From Duodenibacillus intestinigallinarum (GTDB lineage: Bacteria > Pseudomonadota > Gammaproteobacteria > Burkholderiales > Burkholderiaceae_F), in assembly GCA_019117105.1 (NCBI GenBank), contig DXAH01000009.1, positions 1 to 44,417 on the forward strand: 44,417 nt of DNA, given 5' to 3'. The notes beneath the pieces were generated by a model that searched no databases, was not told the DNA's origin, and saw only the letters and a list, made by a program, of their open reading frames with translations. A program made the translations under genes and the position numbers. Shown one piece after another: positions 33,035-41,889 of the stretch (position 1 is its first letter; the number at the start of each line of letters is the position of its first letter).

Positions 33035-35068
33035 TCAGACAATGCCGCTGTGACGCAGCAGCGGCTCGATTGACGGATCGCGTCCGCGGAAAGCACGGAA
33101 GTTTTCGATTGCGTCGCGCGAAGAGCCGCGGCTTAACACCTCATCGACCCAGCGCTTGCCGGTGGCCGGATTAAAGAGCCCTTCCTCCTCAAACGCACTG
33201 AAGGCGTCGGCTGAGAGCACTTCGGCCCACTTGTAGCTGTAGTAGCCTGCACTGTAGCCGCCCGCAAAGATGTGGGCAAAGCTCTGTGCGAAGCGGGAAT
33301 ATTCAGCAGCCGGCACCACGGCGACTTCCTTGCGCACGTTATCCAAAACGGATTGGAAGTCATCGGCGTGATCCGTGGAGTCATCATCGTGAATGCGCAG
33401 ATCAAAGAGAGCAAACTCAAGCTGACGCAGGCAGAACATGCCGCTTTGGAAATTCTTGGCCGCCAGCATCTTGTCAAAAAGTTCCTTTGGCAGCACCTCG
33501 CCCGTATCAACGTGCGCGGAAAGCGTCTTTAAGGTGTCGTAGTTCCATGCCCAGTTTTCCATGAACTGGCTCGGCATTTCCACGGCATCCCACTCCACGC
33601 CGTTAATGCCCGAAAGTTGCGCCTGCGGTACGCGCGAGAGCATGTGATGCAGACCGTGGCCGAATTCGTGAAAGAGCGTCGTGACGTCGTCGTGCGTGAG
33701 AAGCGCCGGCTTGTCGCCGACGGGCTGCGAGAAGTTGCATACGAGGTAAGCAACCGGCGTTCTCACTGTCCCGTCGGGTAGCACGCAATAGGTGGTGTCG
33801 CTGTCCATCCAGGCGCCGCCGCGTTTGCTGGCGCGAGCGTAGAGGTCGGTGTAAAAACGCGCGATGAGATTGCCGGAAGCGTCTGAAATCCGCCACAGCT
33901 TGACGTCGTCGTGCCAAACCGGAGCCGAGTCTTCGCTGATGCGCACGTCAAAGAGCTTTTCGACCAAACGGAACATGCCGCTGAAGACGGCCGGCAGCGT
34001 GAAATAGCGCTTCACTTCGTGATCGCTGTAGGCGTATTTGGCTCGGCGAAGGGACTCGGACACCCAGGCGGCGTCCCACGGATGCACTTCGTTGAGCCCC
34101 AGCTTTTCTTTGGCAAACGTTTTGACTTCTTCCCAGTCGGCCTTGCCCTTGGCGCGGGCCTTCTGAGCGAGTTCCGTCAAGAACGCCTCAACTGCGGCTG
34201 GAGAATCAGCCATCTTGGGAACGAGCGAGACTTCGGCGTAGTTCTTGAATCCCAGCAACAGCGCTTCTTCGCGGCGGTTTTTGAGTAGGGATCGGATAAG
34301 CGGCGTGTTGTCGCGCTCAGCCGGGCCGAATTCAGAGGCACGTGTCGAATAGGCGCGGTGAAGCTTTTCACGCAGTGCGGCGTTGTTGGCGTACTGCATG
34401 GCGGGCAAATAACTGGGCATATGCAGCGAAATGCGCCACTTGCCTTCAAGTCCCGCGGCTTTGGCTGAGGCGGCGTACATGTCGACGACATCCGACGGAA
34501 TGCCATCGAGTTCGGAAACATCCTCTATGTCCAGCGCAAAGGCGTTGGTGGCGTCAAGGAGGTTTTCGCTGAACTTCTGGCTGTCGGCCGCGTCCTGTTG
34601 GCCGAGAGCTTTGAGGCGAGCCTTAGGTTCGGGGGCAAGTTCCGCACCCGAAAGACGGAAGTCACGGATTTCTCGCTTGATGATGCGCTGACATCCTTCA
34701 CTCAAGGCTGCAAAGCCTTCTGAGCTCTCAATCGCTTTGTATTTGGCAAAGAGAGCTTCGTTTTGAGAGAGCTCGATATAAAACTGCGTCATGCGCGGCA
34801 GGTTGGCGTTATATGCCTCGCGCAACGCTTCACTGTCCATGACGCCCGAGAGGTGGCCCACGGCCGACCAGGCGCGCGAGAGCTTTTCAAGCGCCTGTTC
34901 GAGCGGATCGACGACATCGCTCCAGGTGGCGGGCGTCTCGGGCGCCGTGACCTTGGCAACGGCTTCGTTTGCCTTGGCGAGCAGCTCGTCCAAAGCCGGC
35001 GTTATGTGTTCGGTTTTGATGGCGGGCCAGTTTAAAAGAGAGCCCTGATCGATCAAGGGATTGGTCAT
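33035..35068 (-). CDS. prlC: Oligopeptidase A (M3 family metallopeptidase)
   Basis: Oligopeptidase A is a cytosolic zinc peptidase that degrades short peptides, including cleaved signal peptides. The 677-residue product has the zinc motif HEFGH (467-471) in TTLFHEFGHGLHHML, and GVEWDAVEMPSQFMENW with the third zinc ligand. ARFYTDLYARASKRGGAW is also typical of the M3 family. Length and domain order are normal. It starts 27 bases after the folD stop on the same strand, so the two are probably co-transcribed. Confidence 0.95.
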   Translation of the reverse strand: MTNPLIDQGSLLNWPAIKTEHITPALDELLAKANEAVAKVTAPETPATWSDVVDPLEQALEKLSRAWSAVGHLSGVMDSEALREAYNANLPRMTQFYIELSQNEALFAKYKAIESSEGFAALSEGCQRIIKREIRDFRLSGAELAPEPKARLKALGQQDAADSQKFSENLLDATNAFALDIEDVSELDGIPSDVVDMYAASAKAAGLEGKWRISLHMPSYLPAMQYANNAALREKLHRAYSTRASEFGPAERDNTPLIRSLLKNRREEALLLGFKNYAEVSLVPKMADSPAAVEAFLTELAQKARAKGKADWEEVKTFAKEKLGLNEVHPWDAAWVSESLRRAKYAYSDHEVKRYFTLPAVFSGMFRLVEKLFDVRISEDSAPVWHDDVKLWRISDASGNLIARFYTDLYARASKRGGAWMDSDTTYCVLPDGTVRTPVAYLVCNFSQPVGDKPALLTHDDVTTLFHEFGHGLHHMLSRVPQAQLSGINGVEWDAVEMPSQFMENWAWNYDTLKTLSAHVDTGEVLPKELFDKMLAAKNFQSGMFCLRQLEFALFDLRIHDDDSTDHADDFQSVLDNVRKEVAVVPAAEYSRFAQSFAHIFAGGYSAGYYSYKWAEVLSADAFSAFEEEGLFNPATGKRWVDEVLSRGSSRDAIENFRAFRGRDPSIEPLLRHSGIV

Positions 35069-35095
35069 GACAACTGAAAAAAAACTAAAGGAACA

Positions 35096-35959
35096 TCAAG
35101 ACAAAGAAATGCCGCGGCGCATCTGAGCGGCGAGCACTGTGTTTTGCATCAGCATGGCAATCGTCATGGGACCGACGCCGCCCGGTACGGGGGTGATGCT
35201 GCCGGCGATTTCTTTTACTTCAGCAAAATCCACGTCTCCGCAAAGCTTTCCGGTTTCATCGCGGTTCATGCCGACGTCAATCACGACGGCGCCGGGCTTG
35301 ACCATATCGGCCTTGATGAGCTTGGCGCGGCCTACGGCGGCTACCAGAATGTCGGCGTTGCGCGTGACGGCGCTCAGATCGGGTGTGCGGCTGTGCGCGA
35401 CAGTGACGGTGGCGTCGGCAGCCAGAAGCAGCAAGGCCATGGGTTTGCCCACGATGTTGCTGCGTCCGACGATGACGGCGGATTTGCCGCGGGGATTGAC
35501 GCCCGATTTTTCAATCAAACGCATCACACCGAACGGCGTGCACGGGACAAAACCCTGTTTGCCGGTGACGAGAGCACCCGCATTGGCCACGTGAAAGCCG
35601 TCGACGTCTTTGGCAGGGGCAATTGCCGAGATCACGGCGTCGGCATTGATCTGCTTGGGCAGCGGCAGCTGAACCAGGATGCCGTCGACGTTTTCGTCGG
35701 CGTTGAGCTCAGCAATCTTTGCCAGAAGCTGCTGCTGCGTCGTTTCGGCAGGCATTCGAAATTCGAGCGAACGGATGCCCGTATCCGCGCAAGCCTTGAT
35801 TTTGTTGCGCACATAAACCTGGCTGGCGGAATCGTCGCCGACGAGAATCACGGCCAGCGCCGTGGAAACGCCCTTTTCGGCAAGCGCTGCAACCTGTGTT
35901 TTCACTTCGGAGCGGATTTCAGCGGCAAGAGCCTTGCCGTCGAGGATTTGTGCTGACAT
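35096..35959 (-). CDS. folD: Methylenetetrahydrofolate dehydrogenase/cyclohydrolase FolD
   Basis: FolD interconverts 5,10-methylene- and 10-formyl-tetrahydrofolate with NADP+, supplying one-carbon units. The 287-residue product has YVRNKIKAC with the catalytic lysine, GILVQLPLP, DVDGFHVANAG, the Rossmann segment VGRSNIVGKPMA, and TPVPGGVGPMTIAML. ATG 35959 has AGGAAA about 8 bases upstream, directly after a terminator T tract. prlC follows within 27 bases. Confidence 0.97.
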   Translation of the reverse strand: MSAQILDGKALAAEIRSEVKTQVAALAEKGVSTALAVILVGDDSASQVYVRNKIKACADTGIRSLEFRMPAETTQQQLLAKIAELNADENVDGILVQLPLPKQINADAVISAIAPAKDVDGFHVANAGALVTGKQGFVPCTPFGVMRLIEKSGVNPRGKSAVIVGRSNIVGKPMALLLLAADATVTVAHSRTPDLSAVTRNADILVAAVGRAKLIKADMVKPGAVVIDVGMNRDETGKLCGDVDFAEVKEIAGSITPVPGGVGPMTIAMLMQNTVLAAQMRRGISLS

Positions 35960-35973
35960 AGACGAAATTTCCT

Positions 35974-36000
35974 AAAAAAGCGAGCGGTCTTGCGACCGCC
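35974..36000 (-). terminator. Terminator between the lipoprotein gene and folD
   Basis: On the minus strand GCGGTC pairs with GACCGC (35999-35994 with 35989-35984) around a 4-base loop, extended past one mismatch, and is followed by six T (35979-35974). It ends just before the folD ribosome binding site. Confidence 0.75.
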
Positions 36001-36016
36001 CGATGTTGAGATTCGG

Positions 36017-37219
36017 TTAGCGTTTGCCGGTAAGCTTGTTCCTCTCATCATGAGCGCGGCGGGAAGCATCGGCTTCGGGCAGTACCTCAGCGATCGCCTG
36101 AGCGGCTGCGGCGTTGAATTTCAGGCGGAAGTCTGTGACCGGTTGGTTGTTGCGCACGATGCGAACAGGAACCACCTGCATGCGTGACTGGCCTTTGTTG
36201 CCGCGCACGATTTCGGCAAAGCCCACGTCAATGCCGTCGTTGTTGATTGGCTGAATGCCGATGTCGGAACTTGGCACGTCGGCGTCTTCGGTGAGTTCAA
36301 GAACACGCGTTCCCTGAATGCGGCTTATCTTCCAGGAGCCGCCCTTTTGTGCGCCGTTGGACAGTCGTTCGCAGAACATATTGCTGCGCTGAACCTGTGA
36401 AAGAATGAAGCGTCCTTGAGGAGCCGACGCACGGTTCTTGCCGCGCTCGCGCACGGGACGCTCAAAGGACAGACCGTAGGGCGTTGCTTCCAAATGGCTC
36501 ACGTAGCTCATGCAGTAAGGCGTAGTTTTGGCTGTGTAGCGCGCAATCATGCTTTCGAGATTGCGGGCGCCCGTAAAGGCCGAGCGCGACGGCTGCACGA
36601 TTTCATCGTCGCCGAGCCAGTAAGTGGCGAGATACGCTACGGAGCCCTGCGGGAACTTGGCGTCGGCCGGCACAAACCAGGCGAGCGAATCAGGTTGGTT
36701 GTTGCCGTTGCGAAGGAAGTGACGGATGGGTTTGCCTGAGATGTTGTAGGCGCGAAGTTCAACGGCAAGGTTAAAGACCGCCTGACCGGAATTCTGTAGA
36801 AGGATGCGGCCGTCGGGCAGGCGGGAGGCAACCATTGGTCCTTCGTTGTTGAGTACTCTGGAGTTACGGATGAGCTGCACGGCGCCTTGACCCCAGGTAA
36901 AGCAGCGTTCTCCGGCCTGTGTTACGGTTTCACTGACGGTCCAGCTGCCCGTTTGAGCGGGTTGCAGTTGAAAGAAACTGCGGTGAGTGTCATAGAAGGC
37001 GTAGATGCCTTCCTGCAGGATGGCAACGGAGTCAACGGGAATTTCCGTGCTGCGGAAGGGCGGACGAATGTTCGATTCGGGGCGCCACGTTGCGTCGGTG
37101 AATTCCTTGTAGTTGGCTTTGGGCTGGTAGTCAACAGTATGCGTCGCGCAACCGCTCAACAGGACGGCTGCGGCAAATGCAGCGGAAGTGGCTTTCAGAA
37201 AAAGGCGAGACGTCTTCAT
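36017..37219 (-). CDS. Putative lipoprotein of unknown function (400 aa)
   Basis: I do not recognise the family. The N-terminus is a lipoprotein signal (basic start, hydrophobic core, lipobox LSGC with Cys24). Residue +2 is Ala, so by the E. coli Lol rule it would go to the outer membrane. The rest is a soluble, mostly beta-like domain with FTWGQGAVQLIRN, NEGPMVASRLPDGRILLQNSG and a Lys/Arg-rich tail. It starts 30 bases after the FAD-linked oxidase gene on the same strand, so they may be co-transcribed; that does not by itself show a shared function. Confidence 0.8.
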   Translation of the reverse strand: MKTSRLFLKATSAAFAAAVLLSGCATHTVDYQPKANYKEFTDATWRPESNIRPPFRSTEIPVDSVAILQEGIYAFYDTHRSFFQLQPAQTGSWTVSETVTQAGERCFTWGQGAVQLIRNSRVLNNEGPMVASRLPDGRILLQNSGQAVFNLAVELRAYNISGKPIRHFLRNGNNQPDSLAWFVPADAKFPQGSVAYLATYWLGDDEIVQPSRSAFTGARNLESMIARYTAKTTPYCMSYVSHLEATPYGLSFERPVRERGKNRASAPQGRFILSQVQRSNMFCERLSNGAQKGGSWKISRIQGTRVLELTEDADVPSSDIGIQPINNDGIDVGFAEIVRGNKGQSRMQVVPVRIVRNNQPVTDFRLKFNAAAAQAIAEVLPEADASRRAHDERNKLTGKR

Positions 37220-37249
37220 TTTTCTTCGCGCTCCGTAGCAAGATCAGTT

Positions 37250-38680
37250 TTAGGGCGACACAACGGCGCCCGGATTGAGTCGGTTGTCGGGGTCGAAAAT
37301 GCGCTTCAATTTGCGCATCAACTGCAGTTCGTCTGCCGGTTTTGTTTGCTCAATAAGGTCGCGTTTCATGCGCCCGACGCCGTGCTCGGCGGCAACCGAG
37401 CCGTTAAATCGCGCTACATGTTCGTAGACGATGGCGTTGATTTCCTTTTCAAAGGCAAAACAAAGCCGGGGATCCTGCCCCGGAACGACGCCCATATTGT
37501 AGTGGAGATTGCCGTCTCCGAAATGACCGAAAACACTCGGTTCGATCCAGGAAAAACGCTTTGCGAGCGCTGCATTGGTTTGTTCGACGAACTCCGCAAG
37601 GCGGCTTCGCGGCACGCTGATGTCGTGCTTGACGTTGCCTCCGGTCTTCTTGTGCGCTTCAGGGACTGCTTCGCGCACTGCCCAAAGCGCCTCGCATTGG
37701 ATCTCGCTTTGCGAGAGAACGGTTTCGGTGATGATTCCTTGTTCGAGAAGTCCTTCAAGCAGCGACTCGAGAAGGTCGGCACTTTGAGTTTCATCTTGGG
37801 TGTCGGAATAGGAAAGTTCAACGAGAACTGACCAGGGCGAGTGTGTATCGATTTTTTTGACTTTCTCGGGAAAGACCTGCGCAACACGCTGCAGCGGCGT
37901 TTGATGAACGATTTCAAAGGCGCTCAGGGCATGATCTGCCTGTTTTTGAAAGGCGCAGAAAAGCAGTTCGATTTTGCGCAGAGAATCCAGCGACAGCCAA
38001 AGCACCCTGCGCGAAGCCGGAAGCGGATGCAGTTTAAGTACTGCCTTTGTGATGATGCCAAGCGTTCCTTCGCTTCCGATGAAAAGCGACTTTAAGTCGT
38101 AGCCGGTGTTGTCCTTGCGCAGGCCTCGCATCAGGTCGAGCACGCGTCCATCGCAAAGAACGACTTCAAGTCCCAGACATAGGTCTCTGGCGTTGCCGTA
38201 TCGCAGAACATGTACGCCGCCCGCGTTGGTCGCAAGAACGCCTCCCACGGTAGCCGTTCCGTCGCTGGCAAGGCTGAGTGCAAAAAGACGCTTTTGCAGA
38301 GCGGCCGTTTCTCTGACGGCTGCGACCGGAACACCTGCTTGTACGACGACCGAGTCGTTGACGGTGTCGATTTTCTCGATGCGGCGCAGACGGGTTGTCG
38401 AGAGCAAAATGGTTCGCGAGACATCCGTGTCGTTCACGACGGGGGTAGCCGCCGCGGCGTTGCCCGTGTTGCCGCCTTGAGCAAACACGAGCGCATTGTG
38501 TCGGCAGGCGACGCGCATGATTTCCGAGACTTCTTCGGTTGTGGAGGGGAAGACGGCACACAGTGCGCGGCCCTGCCAGCGGCTGCGATTATCAAGCAAA
38601 AGCGGAGCTAGGGACATCGCGTCGGTGAGAACGCGATCGGAGCCGAGACACGCCTGAAGGTCAGACAGAAGCGAAGCCAT
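37250..38680 (-). CDS. FAD-linked D-2-hydroxyacid dehydrogenase-like oxidase (GlcD family)
   Basis: The 476-residue product belongs to the PP-loop FAD family that oxidises D-2-hydroxyacids (D-lactate, glycolate or D-2-hydroxyglutarate). Visible are the FAD-binding segment FAQGGNTGNAAAATPVV, LATNAGGVHVLRYGN, KDNTGYDLKSLFIGSEGTLG and the C-terminal HFGDGNLHYN. AAEHGVGRMKRD is also present. The conserved histidines near the C-terminus are intact. The substrate cannot be told from sequence alone. ATG 38680 fits the family start (ASLLSDLQACLG); a longer start at 38755 lies in the hppA terminator and is rejected. Confidence 0.87.
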   Translation of the reverse strand: MASLLSDLQACLGSDRVLTDAMSLAPLLLDNRSRWQGRALCAVFPSTTEEVSEIMRVACRHNALVFAQGGNTGNAAAATPVVNDTDVSRTILLSTTRLRRIEKIDTVNDSVVVQAGVPVAAVRETAALQKRLFALSLASDGTATVGGVLATNAGGVHVLRYGNARDLCLGLEVVLCDGRVLDLMRGLRKDNTGYDLKSLFIGSEGTLGIITKAVLKLHPLPASRRVLWLSLDSLRKIELLFCAFQKQADHALSAFEIVHQTPLQRVAQVFPEKVKKIDTHSPWSVLVELSYSDTQDETQSADLLESLLEGLLEQGIITETVLSQSEIQCEALWAVREAVPEAHKKTGGNVKHDISVPRSRLAEFVEQTNAALAKRFSWIEPSVFGHFGDGNLHYNMGVVPGQDPRLCFAFEKEINAIVYEHVARFNGSVAAEHGVGRMKRDLIEQTKPADELQLMRKLKRIFDPDNRLNPGAVVSP

Positions 38681-38754
38681 GTTTTTTCCGAGAAATCGAA
38701 ACGAGACATAGTTTACGCGGCGCGACCGTACGTTTGTCTTGAGAAATACGTACA

Positions 38755-38791
38755 AACAAAACAGGCGCTCCTTCGAAGAAAAGAGCGCCTG
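38755..38791 (-). terminator. Rho-independent terminator of hppA
   Basis: On the minus strand CAGGCGCTC pairs perfectly with GAGCGCCTG (38791-38783 with 38770-38762), followed by TTTTGTTT. Confidence 0.85.
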
Positions 38792-38815
38792 TGAATCAAC
38801 GTCAGAAGACGGAGA

Positions 38816-40870
38816 TTAGATCGTCAGCAGCGGCACGATGAGCAGAGCCACGATGTTGATGATCTTGATGAGCGGATTGACGGCGGGGCCGGCGGTGTCC
38901 TTGTAGGGGTCGCCGACGGTGTCGCCCGTCACGGCAGCCTTGTGAGATTCGCTGCCCTTGCCGCCGAAGTGACCGTCTTCGATGTACTTCTTGGCGTTAT
39001 CCCAAGCGCCGCCGCCCGTGGTCATGGAGATGGCCACGAAGATACCGGTGACGATCGTACCCATCAGCACGCCGCCGAGAGCCTTCGGGCCGAGGATGAG
39101 GCCGACGAGGATCGGGACGATGACCGGGAGAACGGACGGGATGATCATTTCCTTAATGGCAGCGCCGGTGAGCATGCCGACGGCCTTGGAATAATCGGGC
39201 TTGGCCTTGCCTTCCATGATGCCCTTGATTTCCTTGAACTGGCGACGGACTTCAATCACCACGGAGCCGGCAGCGCGGCCGACGGCTTCCATAGCCATTG
39301 CGCCGAAGAGGTAGGGAATCAGACCGCCGATGATCAGACCGGCAATCACGTACGGGTCGGAAAGGTCAAACTGGAAGTCAATGTTGAACTGCTGCTTCAG
39401 AGCGTGCGTGTAGTCGGCAAAGAGCACCAGAGCGGCCAGACCGGCCGAACCGATGGCGTAGCCCTTGGTGACGGCCTTGGTCGTGTTGCCGACTGCGTCA
39501 AGCGGGTCGGTCACGTTGCGGACCTTTTCATCGAGTTCGGACATTTCGGCAATACCGCCGGCGTTGTCCGTGATCGGGCCATAGGCGTCGAGAGCAACGA
39601 TGATGCCGGCCATGGTCAGCATCGAGGTTGCGGCGATGGCAACACCGTAGAGACCGGCAAGCGAGAAGCTAACGAGAATGGCGATAACCACGGCGAGAAC
39701 CGGAAGAGCGGTGGCCTTCATGGAGACGGCCAGACCGGCGATGATGTTGGTGCCGTGACCGGTGGTGGAAGCTTTGGCAACCGTCTGCACGGGCTTGTAT
39801 TCCGTACCGGTGTAGTACTCGGTGATCACGACCATCAAGGCAGTCAGAACGAGGCCGATCAGAGCGGAACCGAACAGGTGCGTGGTCGTCACGCCTTCGG
39901 GCAGCATCTTGGGATCGGAGAAGACGAAGTCGCCGACGAACCAGAAGGCAACGGCGGCGATGACGCCGGCGACGATAAGGCCGCGGTACAAAGCCGTCAT
40001 GATCTTCTTGCCGGGCAGGTACTTCACGAAGAACGTACCGATGATGGAAGCGACGATCGAGACAGCACCCAAGACGAGCGGGTATTCAACCATGCGCATG
40101 GTGTCGCCCGTTGCCGAAAGCGCGCCGATCATCATGGTGGCCACGATGGTCACGGCGTAGGTTTCGAACAAGTCGGCAGCCATACCGGCGCAGTCGCCCA
40201 CGTTGTCGCCCACGTTGTCGGCGATCACGGCGGGGTTGCGGGGGTCGTCTTCGGGAATGCCGGCTTCAACCTTACCCACAAGGTCGGCACCGACGTCGGC
40301 GCCCTTGGTGAAGATGCCGCCGCCCAGACGAGCGAAGATGGAAATCAGGCTCGAACCGAAAGCCAGACCGATCAACGGCTTGATCGTGTCGTAGAGGTTG
40401 GCGTCGGGAGCAGCCGTGCCGATCAGCACAGCCATGTAGCCGGCCACGCCGAGAAGGCCCAGACCGACCACGAGCATGCCCGTGATGGCGCCGCCCTTGA
40501 AGGCGACGTTAAGAGCTTCGGCGATGCCCTGGCTGGCTGCCTGAGCGGTGCGAACGTTGGCCTTGACGGAAACGTTCATGCCGATGAAGCCGCAAGCGCC
40601 GGAAAGGATGGCGCCGACGGCAAAGCCGCCTGCCGTCTTAAAGCCCAGTGCGGGAACGAAGGCGATGATAAGGAAAAGAACCACGCCGACGATGGCGATG
40701 GTCGTGTACTGCTTGGTCAGATAAGCCGTTGCACCCTGCTGAATGGCGTGCGAGATTTCCTGCATGCGGGGATTGCCGGGATCGCGGGCCAGAATCCAGC
40801 TACGGGAGACAAGACCGAAAATCACGGCGATGATGCCCGCGGCAATGGCGAGCCACAAAGCTGTAGTCAT
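38816..40870 (-). CDS. hppA: Membrane-bound proton-pumping pyrophosphatase (K+-independent type)
   Basis: This integral membrane enzyme couples pyrophosphate hydrolysis to ion export. The 684-residue product has about 16 transmembrane helices and the pyrophosphate-binding loops KGADVGADLVGKVEAGIPED and DNVGDNVGDCAGMAADLFE. It also has a C-terminal DTVGDPYKDTAGPAVNPLIK. In GNTTKAVTKGYAIGSA, K465 and T468 occupy the positions that separate K+-independent H+ pumps (Lys and Thr) from K+-dependent ones (Ala and Gly/Ala). That pattern suggests K+-independent H+ pumping. ATG 40870 has CGGAG upstream. It follows adk, separated by a terminator. Confidence 0.96.
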   Translation of the reverse strand: MTTALWLAIAAGIIAVIFGLVSRSWILARDPGNPRMQEISHAIQQGATAYLTKQYTTIAIVGVVLFLIIAFVPALGFKTAGGFAVGAILSGACGFIGMNVSVKANVRTAQAASQGIAEALNVAFKGGAITGMLVVGLGLLGVAGYMAVLIGTAAPDANLYDTIKPLIGLAFGSSLISIFARLGGGIFTKGADVGADLVGKVEAGIPEDDPRNPAVIADNVGDNVGDCAGMAADLFETYAVTIVATMMIGALSATGDTMRMVEYPLVLGAVSIVASIIGTFFVKYLPGKKIMTALYRGLIVAGVIAAVAFWFVGDFVFSDPKMLPEGVTTTHLFGSALIGLVLTALMVVITEYYTGTEYKPVQTVAKASTTGHGTNIIAGLAVSMKATALPVLAVVIAILVSFSLAGLYGVAIAATSMLTMAGIIVALDAYGPITDNAGGIAEMSELDEKVRNVTDPLDAVGNTTKAVTKGYAIGSAGLAALVLFADYTHALKQQFNIDFQFDLSDPYVIAGLIIGGLIPYLFGAMAMEAVGRAAGSVVIEVRRQFKEIKGIMEGKAKPDYSKAVGMLTGAAIKEMIIPSVLPVIVPILVGLILGPKALGGVLMGTIVTGIFVAISMTTGGGAWDNAKKYIEDGHFGGKGSESHKAAVTGDTVGDPYKDTAGPAVNPLIKIINIVALLIVPLLTI

Positions 40871-40944
40871 GATGTTGAAAGCTCCGGGTGTCGACTCAAC
40901 GTCCGAGGAGGGTCAAGCCGACGCCAAAAGTGTTAAAGAAAAAA

Positions 40945-40990
40945 CAAAAAAATAAGGGAACACGGTGATTTCACACATCGTGTTCCCTTT
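40945..40990 (-). terminator. Rho-independent terminator of adk
   Basis: On the minus strand AAGGGAACACG pairs with CGTGTTCCCTT (40989-40979 with 40964-40954), followed by a long T run. Confidence 0.87.
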
Positions 40991-40997
40991 TAATTTT

Positions 40998-41651
40998 TTA
41001 CTTCAGCGCCTCGAAGATCGCATCGCGGATGTCCGTAATCGAACCGACGCCGTTGACCTTACGGTACTGCGGCACGTTGGGTTCGCCGGACGCTGCGAGC
41101 TTGCTGTAGTAGTCGACGAGTGCTTCGGTCTGAGCATGGTAGACAGACAGACGCTTCATCACGACTTCTTCGCGGTCATCGTCACGCTGTACGAGGTCTT
41201 CTCCCGTCACGTCGTCCTTGCCGGCAACCTTGGGCGGGTTGTACTTGACGTGGTAGCTGCGACCCGAAGCGGGGTGCACGCGGCGGCCGGACATACGTTC
41301 GACAATTTCGGAGTCGGGCACGGCGATTTCGAGCACGAAGTCAATCGGCACGCCGGCGTCCTGCAGAGCCTGAGCCTGCGGGATGGTGCGCGGGAAGCCG
41401 TCGAAAAGAAAGCCGTTCTTGCAGTCGTCGGCAAGCAGACGTTCTTTGACAAGCCCGATGATGATGTCATCGCTCACGAGGCCGCCCTGATCCATGATCA
41501 CCTTGGCGGCTTTGCCGAGTTCGGTACCGGCCTTGACGGCGGCGCGAAGCATGTCGCCCGTCGAGATCTGCGGAATGCCGAAGTGTTCTTTGATGTAGTT
41601 GGCCTGGGTGCCTTTACCGGCGCCGGGGGGTCCGATCAGGATCAAACGCAT
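40998..41651 (-). CDS. adk: Adenylate kinase
   Basis: Adk converts ATP + AMP to two ADP and sets the cellular energy charge. The 217-residue product has the P-loop GPPGAGKGTQ, the AMP-binding STGDMLRAAV, and FLFDGFPRT. The LID region contains RRVHPASGRSYH, a long LID without zinc cysteines. ATG 41651 has TTGGAGA upstream. It follows kdsB on the same strand; the 238-base gap holds its own promoter candidate. Confidence 0.97.
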   Translation of the reverse strand: MRLILIGPPGAGKGTQANYIKEHFGIPQISTGDMLRAAVKAGTELGKAAKVIMDQGGLVSDDIIIGLVKERLLADDCKNGFLFDGFPRTIPQAQALQDAGVPIDFVLEIAVPDSEIVERMSGRRVHPASGRSYHVKYNPPKVAGKDDVTGEDLVQRDDDREEVVMKRLSVYHAQTEALVDYYSKLAASGEPNVPQYRKVNGVGSITDIRDAIFEALK

Positions 41652-41799
41652 GAAAAATCTCCAATTAATTCAACGTAAAACCAGTAAAAGACAGATTTAC
41701 GTCGGAAACTCTTTCAAGAAAAATTCGGCGAGTCCCGAAGGTCGCGCCGCTTTGCCCGCCGCATCGCGACAAGCTCACAATTTTTCTTGCACTGCGGAA

Positions 41800-41827
41800 A
41801 TTGTAATTGAAACATTCTGCAAAACAA
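41800..41827 (-). promoter_or_regulatory. Candidate promoter of adk
   Basis: On the minus strand TTGTTT (41827-41822) and TACAAT (41805-41800) are 16 bases apart, giving a leader of about 140 bases. The rest of the kdsB-adk gap is AT-rich with no gene I can see. Confidence 0.45.
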
Positions 41828-41889
41828 TAGCGAAACCTTTGTTACATCTTTCGGACGAGGCAAAACGCGGCTTTTCGGAACCAAAAAAA

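Noticed and set aside
38942..40936. A 664-codon open frame on the plus strand opposite hppA
   Set aside because: The Asp/His/Gly-rich translation is the antisense of the intact hppA gene and has no recognisable features.
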